From the NCBI GenBank assembly GCA_022841745.1, contig JALHQW010000015.1, positions 1-64,000 of the forward strand: a stretch of DNA of 64,000 nucleotides, read 5' to 3'. Both the position numbers and the translations under genes were made by a program. Below the pieces are notes generated by a model, which saw nothing but the letters and a program-made list of their open reading frames with translations, had not been told where the DNA came from and did not search any database. Of the stretch, positions 27,271-35,147 are shown piece by piece. Origin of the DNA: Saprospiraceae bacterium (GTDB lineage: Bacteria; Bacteroidota; Bacteroidia; Chitinophagales; Saprospiraceae). How positions within the stretch are numbered: position 1 is the first letter of the stretch; each line of letters begins with the position of its first letter.

Positions 27271-27993
27271 ATGACTTTCGACGTAACCATTCCAGTGCTC
27301 AATGAGGCCGAAACACTGGAGCGCCAAGTGCTTATCCTGCATGATTTTCTGCGCAAAAACTTCCCACAGACCGGCCAATGGCGCATCGTCATTGCCGACA
27401 ACGGCAGCACGGACGACACCTTCGCCATAGCGGAACAGCTGCATGCACTTCACGGCGAAATTGTACCGATAAGGGTTCCCAAAAAAGGCGTTGGATTGGC
27501 CTTGAAAACCAGTTGGGGACAGTCGCAAGCCGATATGGTAGGCTACATGGACCTTGACCTTGCCACCGACTTGCCCCATTTCTTGGAGGCTTATGAGGCT
27601 ATCGCAAATGGTGGTTACGACATCGTTTATGGAACCCGCCTGCACCCCAAGTCAAGGGTCGTTGGGCGCACCCTCAAACGGGAAATCACGAGCAGGGCCT
27701 TCAACCTGATTTTGAAGTTGTACCTGCGGGTCGGCTTTTCAGATGGCATGTGCGGTTTCAAATGGCTCAAACGGGAGGTCTATCCCCCACTCTACCAAGC
27801 GGGTGCCATGAGCGACGGCTGGTTTTTCAGCACCGAACTGTTGACCATTGCCGAATGGAAGCACTTGAAAATCAAGGAATTGCCCGTAAAATGGACGGAC
27901 GACGTGACCAGCAGCCGGGTGAAAATTGGGCCACTGGCAAAGCAATACTTAGCTGCGATGAAGGTGTTGAAAGGGAGGAGGGGTGATTTGTGA
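27271..27993 (+). CDS. Family 2 glycosyltransferase (DPM1-like)
   Basis: This 240-residue GT-A fold enzyme transfers a sugar from a nucleotide donor, likely to a lipid carrier or surface glycan. Motifs are VTIPVLNEAETL (nucleotide binding), IADNGSTDDT, GVGLALKTSWGQSQADMVGYMDLDLATDL (the D-x-D metal site) and DGMCGFKWLKREV. The absence of membrane helices and the overall pattern fit the dolichyl/undecaprenyl-phosphate mannosyl- or glucosyltransferase branch. The ATG at 27271 gives a normal N-terminus. It diverges from the coiled-coil gene at 26473-27135 and converges on galE, another sugar-nucleotide gene. Acceptor and donor cannot be told. Confidence 0.85.
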   Translation: MTFDVTIPVLNEAETLERQVLILHDFLRKNFPQTGQWRIVIADNGSTDDTFAIAEQLHALHGEIVPIRVPKKGVGLALKTSWGQSQADMVGYMDLDLATDLPHFLEAYEAIANGGYDIVYGTRLHPKSRVVGRTLKREITSRAFNLILKLYLRVGFSDGMCGFKWLKREVYPPLYQAGAMSDGWFFSTELLTIAEWKHLKIKELPVKWTDDVTSSRVKIGPLAKQYLAAMKVLKGRRGDL

Positions 27994-28149
27994 TAGGTGA
28001 TTCGTGATTGGTGACTAGGGCATGGTACACGGTAAACTATTTCTACCGAAGGTAAGAAACATAAAAAATCATAAAAAATCAGCGTCTTTCAGCGTCAAAA
28101 AAACTGTGTCAAATATTTCTTGCTCTCATATTCATCATTTATCATTCCA

Positions 28150-29175
28150 TCAAACCTTGGGTGTGCTCTTTACCTGCCAAGCCCATGCCGTCCGCATGAT
28201 TTCTTCAATTCCTCTTTTCGGAACCCATCCCAAAAGCCGCTCTGCTTTGTCCCGATTGGCATAGATGCTAACCACATCGCCCGCCCTACGAGGGCCGATG
28301 ATATAGTTCAGTTTCTGGCCCGTCACCTTCTCAAACGCATGAATGGCCTCCAGCACCGTCACCCCATCACCGATACCGACGTTGAAAATTTCGCTGGGTG
28401 AGGTGTTCTTGCCTTCCATTAAATACTTTAGGCAGGCGGTATGGGCTGCCGCAAGGTCCATCACATGAATATAGTCACGCACGCAGGAGCCGTCACGGGT
28501 ATTGTAGTCGCTGCCAAACACCGTCATGCTGTCCCGTTTGCCGATGGCCGTCTCCGTGATGACGGGCACTAGGTTGCTTGCCTTGTTGCGGGGCGATTCG
28601 CCGATGAGCGCCGACTCATGTGCCCCACCGGGATTGAAATAGCGAAGCGAAATGGCCCGAACCTCCTTGGTCACTTTGCAAAAATCCTCAATGATTTTCT
28701 CGCCCATCTGCTTCGTGCGGGCGTAGGGACACTCGGCCTCTTGGAAGGGTGTCGTCTCTGTTACTGGCAGTTCCTTGGCATTGCCATATACGGAGCAACT
28801 GCTGGAGAAAATGATATTGGAAACCCCGAACTCCTGCGCACAGCTTAGGATGTTCAAAAGGCTCTCATTGTTGTTGTGGAAATACCGCAGGGGCTGGAAT
28901 ACCGATTCCTCCACGCTTTTTAGCGCAGCAAAATGAATAACACCCACTATGCCCGGGTTCTGCTCGAAAACCTTTTGGGTCTTTTTTGCATCGCAAAGGT
29001 CAACACGGTAGTTCCTGACCGACTTGCCGGTTATTTTGCGAATGCCGGCCAGTGCCTTTTCATCGCTGTTCGATAGGTTGTCAATGGAAATGACCTCAAA
29101 GCCGTTGTTAATCAAATCAACAATGGTATGGCTGCCGATATAGCCGCAGCCGCCTGTCACGAGCACTTTTTGCAT
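28150..29175 (-). CDS. galE: UDP-glucose 4-epimerase
   Basis: GalE interconverts UDP-glucose and UDP-galactose with bound NAD+. The 341-residue product has GGCGYIGSHT (residues 7-16, Rossmann), VIHFAALKSVEES, FSSSCSVYG (catalytic Ser), YARTKQMGE (catalytic Tyr and Lys of YxxxK), LRYFNPGGAHESALIGE and RDYIHVMDLA, all typical of GalE at its normal length. The ATG at 29173-29175 is preferred to an upstream TTG at 29184. It lies convergent to the glycosyltransferase gene and separate from the rfbB/UXS pair. Confidence 0.93.
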   Translation of the reverse strand: MQKVLVTGGCGYIGSHTIVDLINNGFEVISIDNLSNSDEKALAGIRKITGKSVRNYRVDLCDAKKTQKVFEQNPGIVGVIHFAALKSVEESVFQPLRYFHNNNESLLNILSCAQEFGVSNIIFSSSCSVYGNAKELPVTETTPFQEAECPYARTKQMGEKIIEDFCKVTKEVRAISLRYFNPGGAHESALIGESPRNKASNLVPVITETAIGKRDSMTVFGSDYNTRDGSCVRDYIHVMDLAAAHTACLKYLMEGKNTSPSEIFNVGIGDGVTVLEAIHAFEKVTGQKLNYIIGPRRAGDVVSIYANRDKAERLLGWVPKRGIEEIMRTAWAWQVKSTPKV

Positions 29176-29225
29176 GGTTGTCAATTATAGTTAGCATCGC
29201 CAAGTTGGGCATGGCCAAACGTACA

Positions 29226-29272
29226 CCGAAACCCCAGTTTCGGTGTGACTACGCCGGAACTGGGGGTTCCGG
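29226..29272. repeat. REP-like double hairpin
   Basis: CCGAAACCCCAGTTTCGG (29226-29243) and CCGGAACTGGGGGTTCCGG (29254-29272) are each self-complementary hairpins with perfect 7-bp stems, and they are also nearly complementary to each other. Such paired palindromes resemble bacterial REP/BIME elements. It lies upstream of galE in a 292-bp gap that otherwise shows no gene. Confidence 0.7.
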
Positions 29273-29467
29273 CCTACATTTGACCTCCAAGCCCAAAACA
29301 TGGCGGCGTGAGCTATATAAAGCGTTTCAGTTTTTTGGGAACGGCTGCGAAATTAAAAAATCAAATTACTCCAAAATGGGTTCGAAGGATTTGCGTAGCA
29401 ACCGCTCTACTTAAAACTAAAACTATTCGGTCCGCATTGGCAAAATTGAAGCCGAAACAGGCCAATC

Positions 29468-30181
29468 CTATTTTTGAAATTTCGTCAACACCGACGAGCC
29501 TTCCAGTTTTCCGTTCTTGTCGTAGTTCTCCGTTTTCACCATTCCCACGCCCTTTGCATACCATGTGGTCGTCTTAACGTTCATCTTGAAAATGGACTGT
29601 ATATCGGTGTCTTGCGTCATTTTGATGCACTCGAAGGTGCCAGCGGGAGTCGTTACGGTTTCGGTTCCCTCCACTTTTCGATTGGTAATATTGAGCTTAA
29701 TGCCCATAATCTTCATGCCGTTCAAGCTGGTTTTCATTTCCATATTGCCATCTGGTAGGGTTTGGCCTGGAGTAAGCTCCATAGGAAATTCCATGGCATC
29801 GCCCGTGATTTCCATTTCCATATCAGGTTGATTGGCCGCATAGCTGGATTCTGGCCTCAACATGGAGCGCATATCAACGAAGACGGAATTTCCCTTGCAA
29901 GTGATGTCGAAATTGTTGTTGCTGGGTCGCTTTCCTTTTTCATCGGTATTTTCCATTTCAATAGTCGCCTTGAACCCATCAGCCTCATCACTGACCTCCA
30001 ACACTTTTTGCTTGGTGATGGCAGTAGGCTTTCCCTTCTTATCGTAGTGGGTCAATTCCATGCTGACGCCTTCCTTGAAGGCGAAATAGCTGTTTTCGCA
30101 GGCAGATGTTTGTGCGTAGGAAGTCGTCGAAGTGAGCAGCAGCAGGGCTGCAAAGAAGGTGAAGATTGCAAGCTTTTTCAT
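29468..30181 (-). CDS. Secreted TapB/DUF3108-like protein
   Basis: The 237-residue protein has a signal peptide (MKKLAIFTFFAALLLLTSTTSYAQ) and then a beta-rich domain like DUF3108-type proteins: YFAFKEGVSMELTHYDKKGK, a central region of paired strands, and the typical end TVTTPAGTFECIKMTQDT, TTTWYAKGVGMVKTENYDKNGKLEGSSVL. These proteins are periplasmic or outer-membrane associated, with unclear function. No lipobox is present. It stands alone, with its ATG at 30179-30181; the 5' gap to the desaturase gene is divergent. Confidence 0.75.
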   Translation of the reverse strand: MKKLAIFTFFAALLLLTSTTSYAQTSACENSYFAFKEGVSMELTHYDKKGKPTAITKQKVLEVSDEADGFKATIEMENTDEKGKRPSNNNFDITCKGNSVFVDMRSMLRPESSYAANQPDMEMEITGDAMEFPMELTPGQTLPDGNMEMKTSLNGMKIMGIKLNITNRKVEGTETVTTPAGTFECIKMTQDTDIQSIFKMNVKTTTWYAKGVGMVKTENYDKNGKLEGSSVLTKFQK

Positions 30182-30575
30182 GTTGTTTCAAATTTGGTTA
30201 AGCAAATGTTTTAGTCTAATCTTAAAAAATCGCAACTACTTAGCATCAGGTATGTTTTCTGGGAGAGTTTTGAAATCACCCTTAATAACAACCCAATATA
30301 CGGGAGGAGTGAAAAAAGGATTTCTTATCGTTCCTCCTGCATCCATCTAAATAGTCAATGCAAATCTACCATATAGGCAGTATTTGCTAGGCCACCAATA
30401 GAGGATGAATGGGCTTTTTTGGCATACCCTGAAAGATAACTATTGCTTAAAATCATTCAGACAATTTTCACCAGAAGCCTTTCCTTACCAAACTTCTTAT
30501 CACCTTTGCGCCTGCCAAGGGTCTGGGTTTGTCGGCAAAACCACAGCTTTGGCGAAAAAACACTATCAGCAATCA
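30182..30575. other. Intergenic region, no gene seen
   Basis: A plus-strand frame runs through this 394-bp gap into the desaturase gene, but its translation has no family similarity and precedes the natural desaturase start. No promoter matching TAnnTTTG was found. Confidence 0.5.
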
Positions 30576-31304
30576 ATGGCAATCCTTATTTTTTTTCTTG
30601 CACACTGGTTTATCTGCCTCTTCTTCCAAACCTTCTTCCATCACCGCTACGCTTCGCATAAGATGTTCACCATGAACAAGTTCTGGGAGCGGTTTTTCCA
30701 CCTGACCACCTATTTGGCACAAGGCTCGTCCTACCTGACGCCGAGCGCCTACGCCATCATGCACAGGATGCACCATGCTTTTTCCGACACGGAAAAAGAC
30801 CCCCACTCCCCCAATTTCTTCAAAGACGTGGTGGGCATGATGATACATACAAAAGAAATCTTTCACGGATTGGTCAACAAGACCATTCAGGTTTCGCCCA
30901 AGTTCCTTGGCAACTACCCGACCTGGGACTGGCTCGACCGCTTTGGCTATGGCTGGCCCAGCCGCATTTTCTGGATGGTAGGCTACACCGTTTTTTATGC
31001 CTTCTTCGCTACGGAGTGGTGGATGTACCTGTTGTTGCCTGTGCATTTTATGATGGGCCCAGTGCATGGCGCCATCGTGAACTGGTGCGGCCACAAATAC
31101 GGCTACCAGAACTACAACAACGATGACCATTCTAAAAACAGTTTGCCTTTTGACTTCCTGATGTTGGGCGAGCTGTTCCAAAACAACCACCATAAGCACC
31201 CCAACAGCCCTAATTTTGCGCAGCGCTGGTGGGAATTCGACCCGGTTTATCCGATTATGAGGTTATTGCATTGGGCGGGAGTGATACAGTTGCGAAGGGC
31301 TTAA
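30576..31304 (+). CDS. Fatty acid desaturase (acyl-CoA desaturase family)
   Basis: This is an integral-membrane di-iron desaturase of 242 residues from the ATG at 30576. It contains the three histidine boxes: HRYASH at 23-28, HRMHH at 63-67, and QNNHHKHPN with HH at 205-206, plus a further conserved His at 173 (CGHKYGYQNY). Hydrophobic segments flank the boxes (MAILIFFLAHWFICLFFQ; WMVGYTVFYAFFATEWWMYL). It is expected to introduce a double bond (probably delta-9) into acyl chains to adjust membrane fluidity. It is shorter than many delta-9 enzymes, having lost the first helix pair, but all metal ligands are present. The upstream frame extension to 30405 is not credible. Confidence 0.88.
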   Translation: MAILIFFLAHWFICLFFQTFFHHRYASHKMFTMNKFWERFFHLTTYLAQGSSYLTPSAYAIMHRMHHAFSDTEKDPHSPNFFKDVVGMMIHTKEIFHGLVNKTIQVSPKFLGNYPTWDWLDRFGYGWPSRIFWMVGYTVFYAFFATEWWMYLLLPVHFMMGPVHGAIVNWCGHKYGYQNYNNDDHSKNSLPFDFLMLGELFQNNHHKHPNSPNFAQRWWEFDPVYPIMRLLHWAGVIQLRRA

Positions 31305-31305
31305 T

Positions 31306-31719
31306 TTAAGCTATAGACTGATAGAACTCCTCTTCATTGACCACGCAGGTCGTCAACTCCACTTTATGCCCATCGGGGTCAAGGGTGTAAATTGAATGGA
31401 AAAAAATATGGTCTTGAAAATTGTATTCGATACCTAAAGCATCATAATGCTGCCGGGCAAGGTCGAAATTTTCACGATCCACATTGAAGGCAAAATGGTC
31501 AATTTTAACTCCCTTCAAATGGACTCCATCTACCGGATGTCCATCTTGGGAAGGGAAGATGGCAACCCCGCATTTGCCAGCGAAAAGGAAGATGGGAAAT
31601 GGCTTCCATTCTTCCGGCTGAAAGCGCTTCATACCTAAAACTGATTCATACCATCTGGCGGAACGCTCCATGTCCGTAGCCCGAATGGCAACGTGATCCA
31701 AGAATCGTAAGTGTATCAT
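31306..31719 (-). CDS. VOC-family (glyoxalase/bleomycin-resistance-like) protein
   Basis: The 137-residue protein shows the vicinal oxygen chelate pattern in two beta-alpha-beta-beta-beta halves: LDHVAIRATDMERSARWYESVLGMK at the N-terminus and KIDHFAFNV followed by YTLDPDGHKVELTT at the C-terminus. Candidate metal ligands are His9, His75 and the Glu in KVELT. VOC enzymes vary widely in activity, so substrate is unknown. It ends 2 nt from the convergent desaturase gene and lies 27 nt after the cystathionine beta-synthase gene on the same strand, so cotranscription is possible. Confidence 0.82.
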   Translation of the reverse strand: MIHLRFLDHVAIRATDMERSARWYESVLGMKRFQPEEWKPFPIFLFAGKCGVAIFPSQDGHPVDGVHLKGVKIDHFAFNVDRENFDLARQHYDALGIEYNFQDHIFFHSIYTLDPDGHKVELTTCVVNEEEFYQSIA

Positions 31720-31746
31720 TTTTTATGGTTTTAATCCATAACCCCA

Positions 31747-33102
31747 TTACACCGCCTGTATCACATCGTACTGCGTCAGCATGTGCAAGCTCCCAGCCCT
31801 GTCACGCACCACCACCGCCTGAATTTCCTTCGTCAAATACTTGCCCAATTGCCGGAACGGCATATCGTCCTCCACGATGGGGAAGGGCCGGCCCATGACG
31901 CTCGTCACGGGCTTTTCGGCGTGAAGCAGCGGGTTGTCGAGGAGGTATTTCAGCACCTCGGTTTCGGTGACACCGCCCACCATCTTGCCATCTTGGAGCA
32001 CGGGGAGTTGTGAAATATCCTTCTCTTTCATCAGGTTGAAGGCGCTGCGCACCGTGTCAGTCGGGCTGACGGAGTAAAAGGTCTTGCTGCTTTTCTGCGC
32101 CAATAAGTCCTTGATTTTCAGCTCGGTATCGAGGAAGCCCCGCTCCCGCATCCAGTCGTCGTTGTACAGCTTGCCGATGTAGCGGCTGCCGTGGTCGTGG
32201 AAGATGACCACTACTACGTCAGTTGGTTTGAGGCGGTCTTTGAGTTGGAGCAAGCCGCAGATGGCACTCCCGGCGGAGTAGCCGAGCAGGATGCCTTCTT
32301 CCCTCGCAATGCGGCGGGCCATCACGGCGGCGTCCTTGTCCGTCACTTTTTCAAAAAGGTCAATCAACGAGAAATCGTAGTTCTGCGGGATGATGTCCTC
32401 GCCGATACCCTCCGTGATATAGGAGTAGATTTCCTTGGGGTCAATCTTGCCCGTTTCGTGGTAGGCTTTCAGCGTGGAGCCGTAGGTATCAATGCCCCAT
32501 ATCTGGATGTCGGGGTTCTTTTCCTTCAAATATTTGGCGACGCCCGTGATCGTGCCACCCGTTCCAGCGCCCACCACGATATGGGTCACTTTGCCCTCAG
32601 TTTGCTCCCAAATCTCCGGCCCGGTGGTCTCGTAGTGCGCCTGGCGGTTGGCCAGGTTGTCGTATTGGTTGAACCAGTAGCTGTTGGGGATTTCGTTGCT
32701 CAGGCGCTCCGCAACGGAGTAGTAGCTACGTGGGTCGGTGGCCTCCACATTGGTCGGGCAGACAATGACCTCGGCGCCCATTGCCCGCAGCAAATCAAAC
32801 TTCTCCTTTGATTGCTTGTCGCTGGTAGTGAAGATGCAGCGGTAGCCCTTTACGCAAGCTGCAATGGCCAAGCCCATGCCCGTGTTGCCGCTCGTGCATT
32901 CGATGATGGTGCCGCCCGGCTTGATTTTGCCCTCGGCCTCGGCTACTTCGAGCATCTTTAACGCCATACGGTCCTTGATGCTGTGACCGGGGTTGAAGGT
33001 TTCGATTTTGCCGAGGACGAGGCAAGGTACATCGGCCACCACTTTGTTCAATTTGACGAGGGGCGTATTGCCGATGGTTTCGAGAATATTTTGGTAGTAC
33101 AT
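31747..33102 (-). CDS. Cystathionine beta-synthase-like PLP enzyme with CBS pair
   Basis: This 451-residue protein has a PLP-dependent beta-family catalytic domain (about 1-330) followed by two CBS domains (about 340-451). The PLP lysine is Lys43 in GHSIKDRMA; SGNTG is at 71-75, and GAGTGGTITG binds the phosphate. The two-domain layout is that of cystathionine beta-synthase, condensing serine and homocysteine; relatives act as O-acetylserine sulfhydrylases, so cysteine synthesis is the alternative. The CBS pair may bind an adenosyl ligand for regulation. The VOC gene follows on the same strand. A TACCTTTG box lies 94 nt upstream of the start. Confidence 0.88.
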   Translation of the reverse strand: MYYQNILETIGNTPLVKLNKVVADVPCLVLGKIETFNPGHSIKDRMALKMLEVAEAEGKIKPGGTIIECTSGNTGMGLAIAACVKGYRCIFTTSDKQSKEKFDLLRAMGAEVIVCPTNVEATDPRSYYSVAERLSNEIPNSYWFNQYDNLANRQAHYETTGPEIWEQTEGKVTHIVVGAGTGGTITGVAKYLKEKNPDIQIWGIDTYGSTLKAYHETGKIDPKEIYSYITEGIGEDIIPQNYDFSLIDLFEKVTDKDAAVMARRIAREEGILLGYSAGSAICGLLQLKDRLKPTDVVVVIFHDHGSRYIGKLYNDDWMRERGFLDTELKIKDLLAQKSSKTFYSVSPTDTVRSAFNLMKEKDISQLPVLQDGKMVGGVTETEVLKYLLDNPLLHAEKPVTSVMGRPFPIVEDDMPFRQLGKYLTKEIQAVVVRDRAGSLHMLTQYDVIQAV

Positions 33103-33105
33103 GGT

Positions 33106-33375
33106 TGGATGCTTTTGATGCTGGATGCTGGATGCTGTTGATACTGGATACTAGCAAAGCTGGACAAACATTCAACAAGTTTGAAATTGGGCTGCAAAGG
33201 TAAAGGAGTTGTACTGGAGGAACGAGGTTATTCCCTTTTTTGATTCATTCATTACACAAATCAACCAAGGGTTAAACCACAAAATCGCTGCTTAAATTTG
33301 AATCCCCAGCATCCAGTATGCAGCATTCCCCACAAGGGCAAGCAATATCCAGTATCCAGCATCCAGCATCCAGCC
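33106..33375. repeat. Word repeat region (TGGATGC/GCATCCA), inverted
   Basis: The left part (33106-33162) carries repeats of TGGATGC and TGGATAC; the right part (33305-33375) carries their reverse complements (GCATCCA, GTATCCA). They flank the gap between the cystathionine beta-synthase start and the lpxK stop and could pair over a long distance. The same words recur at 38699-38750. Confidence 0.7.
33196..33203 (-). promoter_or_regulatory. Candidate -7 box for the cystathionine beta-synthase gene
   Basis: TACCTTTG on the minus strand matches TAnnTTTG. No clear TTG or TTTG lies at the expected distance upstream, so support is moderate. Confidence 0.4.
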
Positions 33376-33376
33376 C

Positions 33377-34444
33377 TCACGCCTTAAAATTCATCAAAAA
33401 CTCCTTCACCAGCAGGTCGAACCTTGCCCCGTCTTGGCCGTGGAAAAAAACCTCGACTGGCAGCACGAAATAGGGCAAGCGATTTTGGGCCAATCGCTCT
33501 TTGTGCAGTTCGAGGCGCATGGCGTCCTTTTCGGTAGTGAGGATGATTTTTTTGCTGCCCGGCAATTGCTCGAACGCTTTTTCGATATCGTCCAAATCCT
33601 CTTCGGTGAAATAGTGGTGATCCTCAAACTCCCGCACCCGCACCGTGCCCGCCTTGGTCTCCAGCCAATCCCGGAGGTAATCGGCATTCGCTATGGCGCT
33701 GACCAGCAACACCGACATATCTTCCTGTAAATCAGCCTGATAGTTTGTGTTCAGGGCATAATACGGACGCAGGTATTTGTAGCTGGAAAAGAAAACCTGT
33801 TGGTGTGGAAAAGGCTTGATTTCGGCGAGCAACTTGGCCCGATCGTCGTCGTGCAGGTCTTCGGGGCATTTGCTCACCACGATGAGGTCGGCCCGGCGGT
33901 AGGCGCTGCGCCATTCCCGCAGCCGACCGCTGGGCAGGAGGAAATCACGGGTAAATGGCCTTCTAAATTCGGTCAACAAGATGTTCAAACCCGGCTTCAC
34001 GCCGCGGTGTTGGAAGGCATCGTCGAGGAGGATGACTTGGGTCTGTGGGGCATGTTGGAGCAGTTCTGGTATGCCGAGCGCCCGGTTTTCGTTTACGGCA
34101 GCGAACACCTCTGGGTACTTCCTTTTGAACATGAGCGGCTCATCACCCACTTGGTCGGCCTTGCTCCAGTATTGCACGATTTGGTGGCCGACTGTCTTGC
34201 GGCGGTAGCCCCGGCTGAGGGTGGAGACGTGCAGGTAGGGCATCAGCAACCGTATCAGGTACTCGATATGTGGCGTTTTGCCCGCACCGCCCACGGTTAG
34301 GTTGCCCACTGAAATCACGGGGAGGTCGAACTTGACGCTGAGCAGGATTTTCTGTCGGTACAGGAAGTCACGAATGCTAACGCCTAGCCCATAGAGCATT
34401 GAAAATGGGAGCAAAAGGATGCGTATGAGTGGGTCTTGAATCAA
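33377..34444 (-). CDS. lpxK: Tetraacyldisaccharide 4'-kinase
   Basis: LpxK phosphorylates the 4'-position of the lipid A disaccharide at the inner membrane. The 355-residue product has an N-terminal hydrophobic anchor (ILLLPFSMLYGLGVSI), the P-loop VGGAGKT at residues 51-57 within SVGNLTVGGAGKTPH, STLSRGYRRKT, GDEPLMFKRKYPEV and LLDDAFQHRGV, all LpxK hallmarks at the usual length. The start is a TTG at 34442-34444, lying inside a word repeat (CGGATT); the next ATG (codon 16) would cut the membrane anchor. It indicates a lipid A-bearing outer membrane. Confidence 0.92.
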   Translation of the reverse strand: MIQDPLIRILLLPFSMLYGLGVSIRDFLYRQKILLSVKFDLPVISVGNLTVGGAGKTPHIEYLIRLLMPYLHVSTLSRGYRRKTVGHQIVQYWSKADQVGDEPLMFKRKYPEVFAAVNENRALGIPELLQHAPQTQVILLDDAFQHRGVKPGLNILLTEFRRPFTRDFLLPSGRLREWRSAYRRADLIVVSKCPEDLHDDDRAKLLAEIKPFPHQQVFFSSYKYLRPYYALNTNYQADLQEDMSVLLVSAIANADYLRDWLETKAGTVRVREFEDHHYFTEEDLDDIEKAFEQLPGSKKIILTTEKDAMRLELHKERLAQNRLPYFVLPVEVFFHGQDGARFDLLVKEFLMNFKA

Positions 34445-34494
34445 CGGATTACGGATTGGAGATTGCGGATTGCGGATTAAGGGCCTTCCGTAAT
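34444..34494. repeat. Word repeat (GATTGCGGATT)
   Basis: Tandem CGGATT/GATTGCG words run from the lpxK start codon toward the exonuclease stop. The same GATTGCG word makes the perfect hairpin at 61681-61754. Confidence 0.65.
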
Positions 34495-34530
34495 CTTTTC
34501 AATGATTGGGCAAAAATAGGCAAACTGGCG

Positions 34531-35058
34531 CTATTTGCTTGGCAACTTCAAACCCATCGCTTTCATGGCGAGCAGGGCTTCGGCATTGCCTTTGGCATCG
34601 TTCACGGGGTGGTGGTCGTGCGAGGTTTTACGCAGCAGCCGTTTCCATTCCGCATTGAGGCCAGTGTCCATCTTCATGCCACAGTAAAGGTCGCCGATTC
34701 TACGGGCCGAGAAGCCAAAAGGATTCTTTCCCAAGAAATTATGGAAGTAAAAATTTATCCATTGCCAATCGAATGCCGGGTTGTCGCTGATGAATATCGG
34801 CTTGCCAATCGAGTTTTCCGAAAGCCAATTTGCGAAGTGTTCCATGACTGCTCTTGGTTCATCAAAACCTTCATGCTCCTGTCTTGTAAAACCACTGACG
34901 GCCAGCGCTTCAGGTATCCATTCTTTGGAAATTGGCTTAGTCTGCCCATAAAAACGCTTCGTTAAACTCGGCTCTACGACCACTGCGCCAAAGCAGACCA
35001 TCGAATATTTGTGGGGGATTGGGCCATCGGCCTCTACGTCCACGACGATGAAACTCAT
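34531..35058 (-). CDS. DEDD-family 3'-5' exonuclease
   Basis: The 175-residue product (ATG at 35056-35058) looks like an RNase T/DnaQ-type exonuclease. Exo I is FIVVDVEADGP with Asp7 and Glu9; Exo II is ISDNPAFDWQW; Exo III is HDHHPVNDAKGNAEA, with the general-base His and final Asp. It would remove nucleotides from single-stranded 3' ends of DNA or RNA; the exact substrate is unknown. The longer open frame to 35160 adds a sequence unlike the family. It diverges from the Omp85-like gene at 35148, their starts being about 90 nt apart. Confidence 0.82.
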   Translation of the reverse strand: MSFIVVDVEADGPIPHKYSMVCFGAVVVEPSLTKRFYGQTKPISKEWIPEALAVSGFTRQEHEGFDEPRAVMEHFANWLSENSIGKPIFISDNPAFDWQWINFYFHNFLGKNPFGFSARRIGDLYCGMKMDTGLNAEWKRLLRKTSHDHHPVNDAKGNAEALLAMKAMGLKLPSK

Positions 35059-35147
35059 ATTGATTGTTTTTTTTGATAAAGAAATCCCAAACACGGATTC
35101 CCTTAATTTCGTTTCAAACCCACGCCAACACCGTACCTTCGCCCTCG

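Noticed and set aside
27136-27645. N-terminal extension of the coiled-coil gene up to 27645
   Set aside because: It runs antisense through the glycosyltransferase gene and has no family pattern; the ATG at 27135 gives a natural start.
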